A stretch of DNA of 45,118 nt from Flavobacteriales bacterium (GCA_020437755.1 JAGQVX010000011.1:1-45118), one strand, 5' to 3'; positions 25,262 to 34,086 are shown, numbered from the stretch's first letter. Program-made: numbers and translations. Notes: generated by a model from the letters alone, not told the origin.

Positions 25262-27144
25262 TTTTCGCCTTTTTGAGTGTTGGCTATAGTTGCCATTTCA
25301 GTTGTTTGTGCTTTGAACCAATAGTGAAGCACGGTGAGCAAATAGAGTTGTTTCTCATAATTCACTTTGCCTTCACGGTGTGCATTGAACAGCGAAGCAA
25401 TGTAACTCTCGCTGAAGAAGCTACCGAACAAGGTATTGGATGCCGACATTTCTTCTTGCAACTGATAGGAACGTGAGCTCTTGAACCACTCGTTTTGTGG
25501 TGTGTAGAAGCCCTTTTTCTTTCGGTAAATAATGCCATCCGGCAAATATTTACGCGCCAGCTTTTTGTGCAGTATTTTGTTGTTGAACATGTCCACTTTC
25601 ATGCGATCGGGCAGACATTCCACAAAGTGGGTTAGTTCCGTATCCAGGAATGGCACGCGCAATTCGAGGGCGTGATACATGGAGATTTTGTCGGTGTACA
25701 GCAAGAGGTCGTCGCTCAAATTCATGCGCAAATCCATACTGCTCATGGCTTTTACGGCCGAAAGATCGTCGAGATCATACAGTTCGTAGCGCTTTTCAAT
25801 GAGTCGGTGTAATTCCAGGTAGTTGTCGCGCGAAAAGCGATCGCCGCACAGGGCCATGATCATGCTGTCGTCAAATAGCGAATACGATTCAATGAACCGC
25901 GTAATGCGATCGTTTTCGAGGACGGCATTGAGCCCTCTTCGAACCTTGTCACCCAATGATAGTGACTTCAACATGCGTAAAGGAGGGGTGATGCCGCGCG
26001 GAACTTTGTCGATAAAGTTTTGGACGTTGTACCGCCCATAGCCGGCCCACGGTTCGTCCACGCCTTGTCCGGTAAGTGCTACCTTAAATCCGGCGTCATG
26101 AATCGCTTTCGATAAGAAATAGATCGGGAAAATGGAAGATGAGCCGTTGGGTTCTTCAACAATGCTGATGAACTTCTCAAAGTTGGAGAAAAAGTCTTCT
26201 TCACGGAGGATTACCTCATGATGACGTGAGCCCAGGAATTTGGCCGATTCGCGGGCTTCTTCAAGCTCGTTGGCATCGGTATCAATATCAAATCCTGCGG
26301 TAAACGTGTCGATTTTTTCGCCTCCCAGCTCCTGGGCCAGATGGCACAGTAATCCGGAATCAACCCCACCACTCAACAGCATCGCAATAGGAACATCCGA
26401 AAGCAATTGGCGCTCAACGGCCCGGTTGAGCATCTCGTCATAGCACACAAGGGCGTCCTGTTCGAGTATGTTGTATTCCACATTGGGGGTGTAGGAGTAG
26501 AATTCCTTTTTGTAATTCAGATTGTTCAACTCTATGCACAAATAATGGCCCGGTTCCAGTTTGGAAATGCCTTTCCAAATTGTGTGTGGTGCCGGAACAT
26601 AGCGCAGTTTCAGGAACTGGTACATAGCGTTTTCATCGATTTCATTGATGGAATCGATTGCTCGTAAGGTTTTGAGCTCAGATGACCAGCTCCAGCCATT
26701 GGAGTCTTGGGTGTAGTAGAGTGGTTTTACTCCGTATGGATCGCGTGCCAAGTAGAGTTTGCCCCGGCTGTGATCCAGGAAAGCAAACGCAAAAATACCG
26801 TTGAAGTCGGCAACGCCCTGAATGCCTTTTTGAGCCAGGTAGTGAAGTAGGGTCTCCGTATCGGAATGACCTCTCCAGTTTACGTCCGATACCTTAGCGC
26901 GCAAGTCGAAATGGTTGTACACCTCACCGTTGAAAATAATGGAGTATTTACCGTCAGGGGTGGACATGGGCTGCGCCCCTGCGGCGCTCAGATCCTGAAT
27001 AGACAACCGGGTGTGTCCGAAGAACACGTGGCGTTTTCCAAGTTCGTAGTGCTCCAATCCGTTGGAGTCGGGTCCGCGGTGATGGATGAGTTCAACCACA
27101 TCTTGATTGAGCTTCTTATCTATTGTTCCTACAATTCCACACAT
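25258..27144 (-). CDS. asnB: Asparagine synthetase B-type glutamine amidotransferase
   Basis: 628 residues. The N-terminal glutaminase domain has the catalytic C2 (MCGIVG), HHRGPDSNG (21-29) and FNGEVYN (71-77). The C-terminal synthetase domain has the ATP-pyrophosphatase loop SGGVDSG (258-264). Classic activity is aspartate + glutamine + ATP to asparagine. Its place inside a glycan operon suggests instead, or in addition, amidation of a uronic acid, as proposed for AsnB-like WbpS in Pseudomonas O-antigen loci; that is inference from context. 28 bases follow the acyltransferase stop, and its own stop overlaps the Wzz-like start. Confidence 0.9.
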   Translation of the reverse strand: MCGIVGTIDKKLNQDVVELIHHRGPDSNGLEHYELGKRHVFFGHTRLSIQDLSAAGAQPMSTPDGKYSIIFNGEVYNHFDLRAKVSDVNWRGHSDTETLLHYLAQKGIQGVADFNGIFAFAFLDHSRGKLYLARDPYGVKPLYYTQDSNGWSWSSELKTLRAIDSINEIDENAMYQFLKLRYVPAPHTIWKGISKLEPGHYLCIELNNLNYKKEFYSYTPNVEYNILEQDALVCYDEMLNRAVERQLLSDVPIAMLLSGGVDSGLLCHLAQELGGEKIDTFTAGFDIDTDANELEEARESAKFLGSRHHEVILREEDFFSNFEKFISIVEEPNGSSSIFPIYFLSKAIHDAGFKVALTGQGVDEPWAGYGRYNVQNFIDKVPRGITPPLRMLKSLSLGDKVRRGLNAVLENDRITRFIESYSLFDDSMIMALCGDRFSRDNYLELHRLIEKRYELYDLDDLSAVKAMSSMDLRMNLSDDLLLYTDKISMYHALELRVPFLDTELTHFVECLPDRMKVDMFNNKILHKKLARKYLPDGIIYRKKKGFYTPQNEWFKSSRSYQLQEEMSASNTLFGSFFSESYIASLFNAHREGKVNYEKQLYLLTVLHYWFKAQTTEMATIANTQKGEK

Positions 27145-27172
27145 AGGGTTTCGTTTTCGGGCTTTCGCGATT

Positions 27173-27745
27173 CTACTTTCTTTTCTTGATGACTTTTGCA
27201 GGAACTCCGCCTACAATGGAGTAGGGCTCCACGTCTTTTGTGACCACGGCTCCGGCGGCAGCAATTGACCCTCTGCCGATTCGTACACCGGGCATCACAA
27301 TGACATTCCGTCCCAGCCACACGTCGTCTTCCAATACAACCGGTTGTTCTTCGGTTTCTCCCTGGAGCGACATGGGGATTTGTGCATTGGTATGTTCATG
27401 ATTCTTAGAGAGCAAAACGGTTCCGGGAGCCACCATACAGTGATTGCCAATTACCGCCGCCTGAATGAACACGTTTTCGTTGATCTGACAACCCACCCCA
27501 ATTTTCACCTTGCCTGGTCCGGCGATATACACACGTTCTTCGAAATAGGTATGACTGTCGCGTTGAATGACGCCCAGGATTTTATCCAAATACCAACAGC
27601 GAATTTTATTGAACAAGCCCGCAAATCGACTGTTGGGTAGTTTGTTGATCAGTAAATAGTAACCGAGGTATCCCAGTTTGGTGGTTAGTCCTGCACGTTG
27701 TGTTTCACGCAATTCTAAAGGGACGGTAAGTTCTTTTGTTGCCAT
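27173..27745 (-). CDS. Hexapeptide-repeat acyltransferase (WbbJ/LacA type)
   Basis: 190 residues from ATG 27745 (MATKELTVPLELRE). Longer upstream openings run into the glycosyltransferase gene and are not needed. The body is a left-handed beta-helix with [LIV]-G-x-x-x-x repeats: VYIAGPGKVKIGVGCQINEN, VIGNHCMVAPGTVLLS, then VLEDDVWLGRNVIVMPGVR and AAAGAVVTKDVEPYSIVGG, which is the acyl-CoA-binding end. NHEHTN (~115) supplies the likely catalytic histidine. It probably O-acetylates (or otherwise acylates) a sugar of the glycan made by this operon. It begins 4 bases after the GT4 stop. Confidence 0.9.
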   Translation of the reverse strand: MATKELTVPLELRETQRAGLTTKLGYLGYYLLINKLPNSRFAGLFNKIRCWYLDKILGVIQRDSHTYFEERVYIAGPGKVKIGVGCQINENVFIQAAVIGNHCMVAPGTVLLSKNHEHTNAQIPMSLQGETEEQPVVLEDDVWLGRNVIVMPGVRIGRGSIAAAGAVVTKDVEPYSIVGGVPAKVIKKRK

Positions 27746-27749
27746 TGAT

Positions 27750-28829
27750 TTAAGAGTTGGTTGTGTATTCCATTCCACGCAGCTCTTCGGAGCACAGTTT
27801 CCGGTACATGTTGAGGAATGTGTTGCACACATTTTGAAGGCTGAATTCGGCATTGGTGCGTGCCGTATAAGACGCAATCTCGTCATATGCTTCATCCGTC
27901 AAATCCATACATGTATTCAATTGTTGGGCAATTCCCAAAGGCGTGTGGTCTTCGAAAATGAACCCATTGTGGCCGTTTCGGATTTGGTATTGTGCCCCTC
28001 CATGCGCCCAAACAATAGCCGGAGTGCCGCAAAAAATCGCTTCGGTCACGACGAGGCCAAATGCATCTCCACGTGAGGGAAACAGCAAAAACTTGCTCTT
28101 CCAATAGAGTTCACGCAGCTCGTCCTGGGTTTTATTTCCTGCCAGCTCCACATTGTAGTTTTTTTGAAGCTGACGAACCTCCTTTTCAAGCGGACCGTTG
28201 CCCACGAAGCAAAATCGGGCTTGCTTGTTTTTCAAATGCGGAAACGCATCAATTAAAACGTCCAGCCCTTTCACAGGGAGAAAAGATCCGACCACCAAAA
28301 AGTCAATCTCTTTCACAGGATGGTTCTTGGTAAAAAAGATGCGCTTGTCCACTCCGGCACAGAGGGTAAAATCGGGTCGGGCACCTAGTTTGCGAAGCAA
28401 CGGTTCATGCAGGGAATGTCCCACCGGAAGAATACGGTCGAATTTCTTAATCCATTTACGATACAGGCGGTTTTTCAAACCGTGCTCCGGAAGGTCGTCG
28501 TTCACATCACCACCGTGAAGCGTGAGCAGTAGTTTGGTACGGGGATGGAAGAACCGGTACAATATGGCAGCCGGGGCGAGGATACCATAGAAGTGAACAT
28601 GGAGTACGTCGTATCGGCGAAACAATACCGGAATAAAGCGCAGGTAAGCCAAAATATACTTGAAGTACGACCCCACCCTGGAGCTGATCACTTGGCGCAT
28701 AAAAAAGATGTCAAAATGCTCCCCGGGTTCGGCCAGTTCCGTCAGTAATTTGTACTGCGCTTTTACAAACACTCCGGAGTACGGCAATTGCCGCGAAGGA
28801 TACATGTTGGTGACTAGTAATGTTCTCAT
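27750..28829 (-). CDS. Glycosyltransferase family 4 (GT-B fold)
   Basis: 359 residues from ATG 28829, where MRTLLVTNMYPSRQLPYSGVFV is the typical GT4 opening; the longer frame adds 36 unlikely residues that overlap the epimerase gene. HVHFYGILAP and LTLHGGDVND mark the N-terminal acceptor domain. The C-terminal nucleotide-sugar domain has FLVVGSFLPVKGLDVLIDAF, FCFVGNGPLEKEV, and the E-x7-E motif in SRGDAFGLVVTEAIFCGTP. It probably adds one sugar to the undecaprenyl-linked precursor in the cytoplasm. It is the only clear sugar transferase in the operon besides the initiating enzyme, so the other transferases must be elsewhere. Confidence 0.92.
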   Translation of the reverse strand: MRTLLVTNMYPSRQLPYSGVFVKAQYKLLTELAEPGEHFDIFFMRQVISSRVGSYFKYILAYLRFIPVLFRRYDVLHVHFYGILAPAAILYRFFHPRTKLLLTLHGGDVNDDLPEHGLKNRLYRKWIKKFDRILPVGHSLHEPLLRKLGARPDFTLCAGVDKRIFFTKNHPVKEIDFLVVGSFLPVKGLDVLIDAFPHLKNKQARFCFVGNGPLEKEVRQLQKNYNVELAGNKTQDELRELYWKSKFLLFPSRGDAFGLVVTEAIFCGTPAIVWAHGGAQYQIRNGHNGFIFEDHTPLGIAQQLNTCMDLTDEAYDEIASYTARTNAEFSLQNVCNTFLNMYRKLCSEELRGMEYTTNS

Positions 28830-28839
28830 AGTTAGTGGG

Positions 28840-29889
28840 TTAGGATATTTTTCGAACCAGCCATACGAAGTCTGTGTAGGCGATATAAGCCGGATAAATG
28901 ATATAGTTCTTCGAGCTGTTGTCGCGGTAGTTCTCAAACTTCACAGCATAGGTCCTAAAGGTTTCTTGTCCGGTAATGTTGTAAAGCGCTTTCACCTGAT
29001 TGGTATGGAGCTTTTGATACCACGGCGAGCAGTAATTCCAGTGATTTCTGAGATTGGATTCGCGGTTCAAACTGTACAATGTCCAATCGCCTGTATCAAA
29101 CAAAGGCAGCGCATTTTGCAATCCGTTGATTCCTTCCTGAAACAGTGCCAAAGCCTCGGTGTTATTGTCAAACAGGTAGAGATCGTACAATCCGAACAAG
29201 GAATAAACGAATCCGTTGAGGACATGCGTGGGGTTCTCAGGAAGTGGGTATTCTTCGTAGAACACTCCAAATTCGTTGGTCGTGCGCACTCCACCGGCTG
29301 TTATATCCGTGTAGAATGGTGCCAATGCTTTGCGCGCTGTTTCGGCATACGCCAAATGTCCGGTCTCTCCATACGCTCTCGCCAGCACGGAGATGCCAAG
29401 TCCCTGCGCCAGCCCCGAGCACCAGGGAGCTTTGACGGTATATTGTCCGACGGACACATCTTGGGTTAATATCCATTCTCCTTTGTCATTGATGTTTTCG
29501 ACAAGCCAGTTGGCATTCGCCAAAAAGACCTCGCGCTCGTACGTGTCTTGATTTAGTATCCATTTTTGGTAGGACCGAATGGCATTAAGTGCCAGAGTTA
29601 CCGGACTATACACCAATTGGTTGGAAACTCCCAAGGACTTGATTTTGGAGTAGTCGACGTAGTATACCAGGTTGGAATCGAGCTGTATGGCCTCTTTTTC
29701 CTTCACATGTCCGAAAGTGAAGTAGTAGTTCTTTTTGTAATCGGCCACGTTTTCAGAGAGCATCTCCCCATTACTTAGACGATAGGTTTGAATGCTCCTC
29801 CCCACCAGGAAAGCCAGGTAGGCGGTGAACATCACCGATGCCGAAACACGGAATATCTTAAATGCCCGCGAGCGCCATAAATTTTTCAT
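28840..29889 (-). CDS. D-glucuronyl C5-epimerase-like protein
   Basis: 349 residues from ATG 29889 (MKNLWRSRAFKIFRV); ATG 29895 or 29919 would add a few residues. An N-terminal membrane anchor (~18-38, SVMFTAYLAFLVG) is followed by an alpha/alpha-barrel domain. It has the features of the glucuronyl C5-epimerase C-terminal family: YVDYSKI, APWCSGLAQGLGISVLARAY, THVLNGFVYSLFGLYDLY, and a Tyr-rich end with WNYCSPWYQKLHTNQVKALY. Such enzymes convert D-glucuronate to L-iduronate in a polymer, as in heparan sulphate. Activity here is inferred from family resemblance and the glycan setting. It overlaps the end of the upstream gene by 32 bases. Confidence 0.82.
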   Translation of the reverse strand: MKNLWRSRAFKIFRVSASVMFTAYLAFLVGRSIQTYRLSNGEMLSENVADYKKNYYFTFGHVKEKEAIQLDSNLVYYVDYSKIKSLGVSNQLVYSPVTLALNAIRSYQKWILNQDTYEREVFLANANWLVENINDKGEWILTQDVSVGQYTVKAPWCSGLAQGLGISVLARAYGETGHLAYAETARKALAPFYTDITAGGVRTTNEFGVFYEEYPLPENPTHVLNGFVYSLFGLYDLYLFDNNTEALALFQEGINGLQNALPLFDTGDWTLYSLNRESNLRNHWNYCSPWYQKLHTNQVKALYNITGQETFRTYAVKFENYRDNSSKNYIIYPAYIAYTDFVWLVRKIS

Positions 29890-31144
29890 CCTCATGAATT
29901 TTGTTGTACCCCACCACAAAGAAGTATCCCACTACAATAGCCGTGGAAACCGTGGGGCTGTTAATTGCATGTCCGGCCGAAAACGAGTGCAGGCAAAAAA
30001 GCCCAATCATCACGGCGAAAGCCATATCCCGAAACTTCCTCCCGGCTGTCAGAAACTTGAATCCTAAAAAAACCAGACAACCCACGGGAAACCCCAGCAT
30101 CATCCCCCCCACAACCCATCCGTAGGAACCGATCATATCCATAATATCCTGCTCCACCCATTTGCCCTTGGCATATGTTTTCCCCCCTGTATTACCAATC
30201 TCAACATACTTGTGAAAGGCATACGTCCCCTCACCGAAAACCCTGAGAATCAGCGGACGGTCATCAATGCGCTCTTGTGCCGCTTTTTCAAGGTGGGCAC
30301 GCGCACTTTCCTCTCCCATCGACTCGAATTTCTCGAGCATATAGGGGTATTCCTGAATGTAGTCGTAGGCTACCTTTATGATCGCCATCGTTCCGGTGAG
30401 CATAATCGAGAGCATGCTGACTTTGAAGACCTGGCTCATATTCATATTGCCCCTTCCATAGAAAATGGGGACTACAAGAAAAAAGAACATTACCGCTGCA
30501 GCCCCTGCTGTACCTGTTCGCGACCCGGTAACGAGGAGTCCAATAAAGCACGTAGCAGCTTGTATGGCCTTGAATGCTGAGAAGTCGGCCAACATACGGT
30601 ACATGCTGGCAGCGAAACACATGAGCAGACAGAGTCCGATGTCATTTACCGCGATGAAGAATGATTTTACACCATAACTATTGTCATCGTACGTTTTCAT
30701 TCCCACTCCGGTCACGAATGAAAAAACCAGGAAGCACCCTACGATGAAACCAAACAGGTTGAGCCATTTGACGATATCATCAAATTTCAGAAGGTAGTTT
30801 TCCTGCAGATAAAGGAAGTAGGCCAGAAGGAAATAAGGGAACATTATCCGGGACAGGAATTCCAGCTCGGTCTTGAGCTCGATAAAATCGGCGAAGTAGT
30901 TCCAGATCACAAAGCTCACGCAAAAGAGAAAGAACATACCTCCGATCCACAGCTTGACAAACTTGTTCTTTACCAGAAAGACAAAAGGTAGAGTAAGCCC
31001 AAGCAGCGCAACCCGGTACAACGCTCCAATTGAAACTTCTGCACCGGTGACAAAGAATACCAGTCCGTTGAAGAAATCAACAAGAACCGGAATCACCAGA
31101 ATCAGGAAATTCAGCAGGATAAATATGTTGGATCGTGTGAGCAA
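29858..31144 (-). CDS. O-antigen ligase / polymerase-like membrane protein (Wzy/WaaL type)
   Basis: 428 residues with about 10-12 hydrophobic membrane segments spread along the length, among them ILLNFLILVIPVLVDFF and IGGMFFLFCVSFVIW. The motif GLLVTGSRTGTAGAA (~203-217) is the typical R-containing loop of the Wzy_C/O-antigen ligase family. A large periplasmic loop follows (~265-330: YDYIQEYPYMLEKFESMG ... WVEQDIMDMIGSYG). It either polymerises undecaprenyl-linked repeat units or ligates them; the two cannot be told apart by sequence. Starts 3 bases after the wcaJ-like stop. Confidence 0.85.
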   Translation of the reverse strand: MLTRSNIFILLNFLILVIPVLVDFFNGLVFFVTGAEVSIGALYRVALLGLTLPFVFLVKNKFVKLWIGGMFFLFCVSFVIWNYFADFIELKTELEFLSRIMFPYFLLAYFLYLQENYLLKFDDIVKWLNLFGFIVGCFLVFSFVTGVGMKTYDDNSYGVKSFFIAVNDIGLCLLMCFAASMYRMLADFSAFKAIQAATCFIGLLVTGSRTGTAGAAAVMFFFLVVPIFYGRGNMNMSQVFKVSMLSIMLTGTMAIIKVAYDYIQEYPYMLEKFESMGEESARAHLEKAAQERIDDRPLILRVFGEGTYAFHKYVEIGNTGGKTYAKGKWVEQDIMDMIGSYGWVVGGMMLGFPVGCLVFLGFKFLTAGRKFRDMAFAVMIGLFCLHSFSAGHAINSPTVSTAIVVGYFFVVGYNKIHEDEKFMALAGI

Positions 31145-31147
31145 GAT

Positions 31148-32515
31148 CTAGTAGGCGTTTTCTTCTCCTTTAAACACGTTGACCACAGTGAGCACAATCA
31201 GCTTGATATCGAACCAGATACTCCAGTTTTCAAGGTAGTACACGTCGTGTTTTACACGTGCCTCCATCAGTTCGGGAGTTTCTGTGCCACCGCGGTATCC
31301 ACTTACTTGAGCATAACCGGTAATTCCGGGTTTAACCAGGTGGCGAACCATGAACTTGTTAATCATTCGGCCGTAGTCTTCGGTGTGCTTGAGCATGTGC
31401 GGACGAGGTCCCACTACGCTCATGTCGCCTACGAGCACATTAAAGAACTGGGGTAGCTCATCGATACTCGTTTTCCTCATAAATGCCCCCCATTTGGTGA
31501 TTCGGGCGTCGTTCTTTTGAGCTTGTTGTGTATCGGATGCCTTATTGACCGTCATCGAACGGAACTTGAGGCATTTGAACGTCTTATTGTCGCGTCCTGA
31601 TCGTTCCTGTGCAAAGAAGATGGGTCCGGGCATGGTGATTTTCATAATCACGAACACTACCGGAATAACAAATGGAAACAGGAATAAGATGACGCCAAGT
31701 GAGAAGCCAATGTCAAAGGCTCTTTTCAAAAAGCGGTTCCATGCACTTTCAAGTGGTTCTTTGCGGTACGTGAATACAGGAGTACTATTGAAGAATTCCA
31801 ATTCAGCATTCCGGCTCAAGAAACCCTGAAAGTTCATCGCAAATTTGAACCGGATGAGGTTATTGTCGGCAAAGGACACAATCTCTTTTATGAGCTCCTG
31901 ACTCAGATTGCTATGTGCGTAATAAATCTCATGGATATCGTTGAACTTGCAAAAGGATTTAAGGTCTGACACATACTTTCCCGGATCGTTATTCCATTGG
32001 AAGAATCCCTTGAATTTGTAGCCTAGAAGTCGCTGTGTATTGAAGAACTCCTTGAGTTCGAGTGCAACCGGACCGCTCCCCAGAACAACCACATTTTTAT
32101 TGGTGAATGTGGCGGGTTTGAAATGCTGAATCCATATTCTGAAAAGGATACGGATTAAAGCAAGCGATAGAATGATGAGCGTGAGGTTGGTGAACAGCGA
32201 GATCTTGGGGAGGTAGAAGTTTTTCGAGAAGATTACATAGGCCATCACGAGAAAGGTCTGGGCTCCCAAAGTTTTGATCAGCCCGCTGAACAGGCGATCC
32301 ATGCGTTCGAGGTTTTTGATGTGATATGTTCTCACGAGAATGACCGATGCCAGCCATGACACATTGAAGAAATAGAGTAGGGAAAGATCATTGCCAAATG
32401 GATCAAAGATTCCCCTGGAAGAAGAGAAAAAGGTGTACCTGAAGATCAGGTTTATGGTTATAAATTCAAGTACAAACAGGAACATCTGGCTGTACCGCAT
32501 GATTCGCTTATCCAT
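31148..32515 (-). CDS. Polyprenyl glycosylphosphotransferase (WcaJ type)
   Basis: Starts the glycan by moving a sugar-1-phosphate, probably glucose-1-phosphate, onto undecaprenyl phosphate. 455 residues: four to five N-terminal membrane helices (to ~120), a CoA-binding-like middle domain (NVVVLGSGPVALELKEFF, ~145-165), then the catalytic bacterial sugar transferase domain. This last has KRAFDIGFSLGVILFLFPF, PGPIFFAQERSGRDNKTFKC, FRSM, RKTSIDELPQFFNVLVGDMS, GPRPHM and PGITGYAQVSGYRG. First gene of the operon; a hairpin occupies its leader at 32517-32565. The sugar specificity is assumed from the family. Confidence 0.92.
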   Translation of the reverse strand: MDKRIMRYSQMFLFVLEFITINLIFRYTFFSSSRGIFDPFGNDLSLLYFFNVSWLASVILVRTYHIKNLERMDRLFSGLIKTLGAQTFLVMAYVIFSKNFYLPKISLFTNLTLIILSLALIRILFRIWIQHFKPATFTNKNVVVLGSGPVALELKEFFNTQRLLGYKFKGFFQWNNDPGKYVSDLKSFCKFNDIHEIYYAHSNLSQELIKEIVSFADNNLIRFKFAMNFQGFLSRNAELEFFNSTPVFTYRKEPLESAWNRFLKRAFDIGFSLGVILFLFPFVIPVVFVIMKITMPGPIFFAQERSGRDNKTFKCLKFRSMTVNKASDTQQAQKNDARITKWGAFMRKTSIDELPQFFNVLVGDMSVVGPRPHMLKHTEDYGRMINKFMVRHLVKPGITGYAQVSGYRGGTETPELMEARVKHDVYYLENWSIWFDIKLIVLTVVNVFKGEENAY

Positions 32516-32516
32516 G

Positions 32517-32565
32517 CCAACAGTAAATTGTAAGTTCTACATTCAAGAGCGAATGTAGCCGTTGG
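32517..32565 (-). promoter_or_regulatory. Stem-loop in the leader of the glycan operon
   Basis: On the minus strand CCAAC (32565-32561), a perfect hairpin CTACATTC-GCTCTT-GAATGTAG (32558-32537) and GTTGG (32521-32517) form a nested structure ending one base before the first ATG. It is not followed by a T-run, so it is not a terminator. It could mask or present the start codon of the initiating transferase gene. Confidence 0.45.
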
Positions 32566-32736
32566 ATGGCGCGGGCGAAGTGAGCTTGCCGCTGTAGTTC
32601 ATGTGTGAAATGGATGACAGGTGTGGGAATATTCTCACGCCTTTGCCCATGCACTCACCTTGTCCTGTCGGACTTTTGTACTTCGGTCAATAGTGAATTA
32701 CAGGATTCTGTACTGAGTACACTGCGGCGACAGGTT

Positions 32737-33717
32737 TTATTCGCGGTCGTCGTAGTGGATCAGTGCGTAAGCCACACCGTTCACCACCTTGTTCATTCGT
32801 TGAAAGTCGAGAGTTTCGGGAGTGTCAGTGGGCTCGTGGTAATTGCGGTTGCGGTAAAAGGATGTGTTGGTAACCATTATTGCCCGGTAATCTTGTGACC
32901 AATAATTCAAGTGATCGGAAAAGTCGATGCCAGGCATAGAAGCTGGGGCTGAAATGCTCTCCACAGGAAGATCGCTGCTCGCCTTCATCAATGATTTGAT
33001 TCTTCTGATATAGGATTCATGTCCTATCTCGCCTACAAGGGCAATGTAGTTCCCCACGCTGGGATAGATTAATTCGAGCCCATCTTGAGGGTAAGCCTGA
33101 CTGTTCTCATCATCAGTGAAATAGCCGATCATTTCCAGACAAACCATGAGTTCCATTTCGATTTTGTTTCTCCGGCAATACCGTGCATGATGTGCACTCC
33201 CCATGTCAGAAGTCCGAAAATAGGGTGGTTCCTCAAGAGTGAAGGCAACCAGTTCGTAGGTCCTTTTCAGCGATTCGCGGTTTTCAGACAGTATCCTGCA
33301 CAACTCCAATAATCCGGCAACGCCGCTGGCATTGTCATCTGCACCGGCCTGATTATTACAAACATCATAATGGGCACCGATCACCATGCAAGGTTCGGTG
33401 CCTGCCTCGATAGTAGCAACTACATTACGATAGGTGGTTCCGGCTACTTCAAACTCCTGATAATAGACCGAGTCCGCATATTGGCTGAATACATTGAATA
33501 TGTACTCAGCGGCCAGATTCAGCGATTCCAGATTACGGAAATTGCGGAATTCAGGGGTGTTGCATAGGAATTCTACATGAGCACGCAGACTATCTTCATT
33601 CGAAGCTTCAAAAGACTCTTGAGCAGATTTTATACAAACGGGGGTGGTGACGATGTACCAGGCAAAAGCAGGGATCAGGAGGAAAAGGATAAGGGCAATG
33701 AATGCAAACTTTTTCAT
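32737..33717 (-). CDS. M28-family zinc aminopeptidase-like protein, membrane-anchored or exported
   Basis: 326 residues from ATG 33717 (MKKFAFIALILFLLIPAFAWY), giving a signal or anchor helix; an upstream in-frame ATG at 33795 lacks this logic. Zinc-site motifs of the M28 fold are in order: GAHYDV with H116, GADDNASG with D127 (bridging), EE at 162-163 (FTLEEPPYF, catalytic base), E195 or nearby, and HEPTDTPE near the C-terminus with the last His ligand. It probably cleaves peptides in the periplasm or outside. It is preceded by a divergent small plus-strand gene. Confidence 0.9.
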   Translation of the reverse strand: MKKFAFIALILFLLIPAFAWYIVTTPVCIKSAQESFEASNEDSLRAHVEFLCNTPEFRNFRNLESLNLAAEYIFNVFSQYADSVYYQEFEVAGTTYRNVVATIEAGTEPCMVIGAHYDVCNNQAGADDNASGVAGLLELCRILSENRESLKRTYELVAFTLEEPPYFRTSDMGSAHHARYCRRNKIEMELMVCLEMIGYFTDDENSQAYPQDGLELIYPSVGNYIALVGEIGHESYIRRIKSLMKASSDLPVESISAPASMPGIDFSDHLNYWSQDYRAIMVTNTSFYRNRNYHEPTDTPETLDFQRMNKVVNGVAYALIHYDDRE

Positions 33718-33822
33718 AGTGGCACTTTTCAGGGAAAGATATATCATCTGAATCAAAACGGAGATGTTGCTATCGATACGGGGCGAAACCTTCACAATAA
33801 TTCGCGATTCAATATTACACTT

Positions 33823-33915
33823 ATGGGCAAAATCTCAACACTTACAAAAAAGTTGACCCGGATTGTTGGGGATTTGATGAGGTGGGACCCTTTTCAGGGT
33901 ATCATTGTGAGGTAA
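33823..33915 (+). CDS. Candidate small protein of 30 residues
   Basis: ATG 33823 to TAA 33915. The product begins MGKISTLTKKLTRIVGDL and ends MRWDPFQGIIVR: an amphipathic basic helix followed by a short W-D-P-F turn and a hydrophobic end. It is too short for normal gene calls. It sits in the gap upstream of the divergent M28 gene and is followed on the same strand by a nested hairpin (33916-33961) and a strong terminator (34008-34038), which together look like a complete small transcription unit. No family is recognised. The same frame is open upstream, but that part is antisense to the peptidase gene. Confidence 0.45.
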   Translation: MGKISTLTKKLTRIVGDLMRWDPFQGIIVR

Positions 33916-33961
33916 TCAGGTAAATATATCAAGCTTCATTTTGCTTGTGAAGCCAACCTGA
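33916..33961 (+). other. Nested stem-loop downstream of the small ORF
   Basis: Outer arms TCAGGT (33916-33921) and ACCTGA (33956-33961) enclose inner arms GCTTCA (33933-33938) and TGAAGC (33948-33953). There is no T-run after it. The structure suggests a structured 3' region or small RNA rather than a second terminator. Confidence 0.35.
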
Positions 33962-34007
33962 GAGCAATTACGAGCATTCGTAACTATGAATATTGCCACT
34001 TGAAAAG

Positions 34008-34038
34008 GTCTGTTCTTCGTTGAGCAGACTTTTTTTTA
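34008..34038 (+). terminator. Rho-independent terminator, strongest on the plus strand
   Basis: GTCTGTTC-TTCGTT-GAGCAGAC (8 bp including one G-U) is followed by nine T on the plus strand. On the minus strand it is followed only by CTTTTC, so it may also weakly end the lipoprotein gene at 34087. A plus-strand transcript ending here must start in the 33.7-33.9 kb gap. Confidence 0.75.
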
Positions 34039-34086
34039 CGATTTCGTTTTCGCATGAGGACCGGCCTCAACATTTTATTTCGGTTG

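Noticed and set aside
28660-29469. 269-codon plus-strand open frame
   Set aside because: Antisense to the GT4 and C5-epimerase genes, both of which have clear family motifs on the minus strand.
33577-33822. Upstream part of the plus-strand frame leading into the 30-residue ORF
   Set aside because: It is antisense to the M28 peptidase start and reads as low-quality protein; only the part from ATG 33823 looks genuine.
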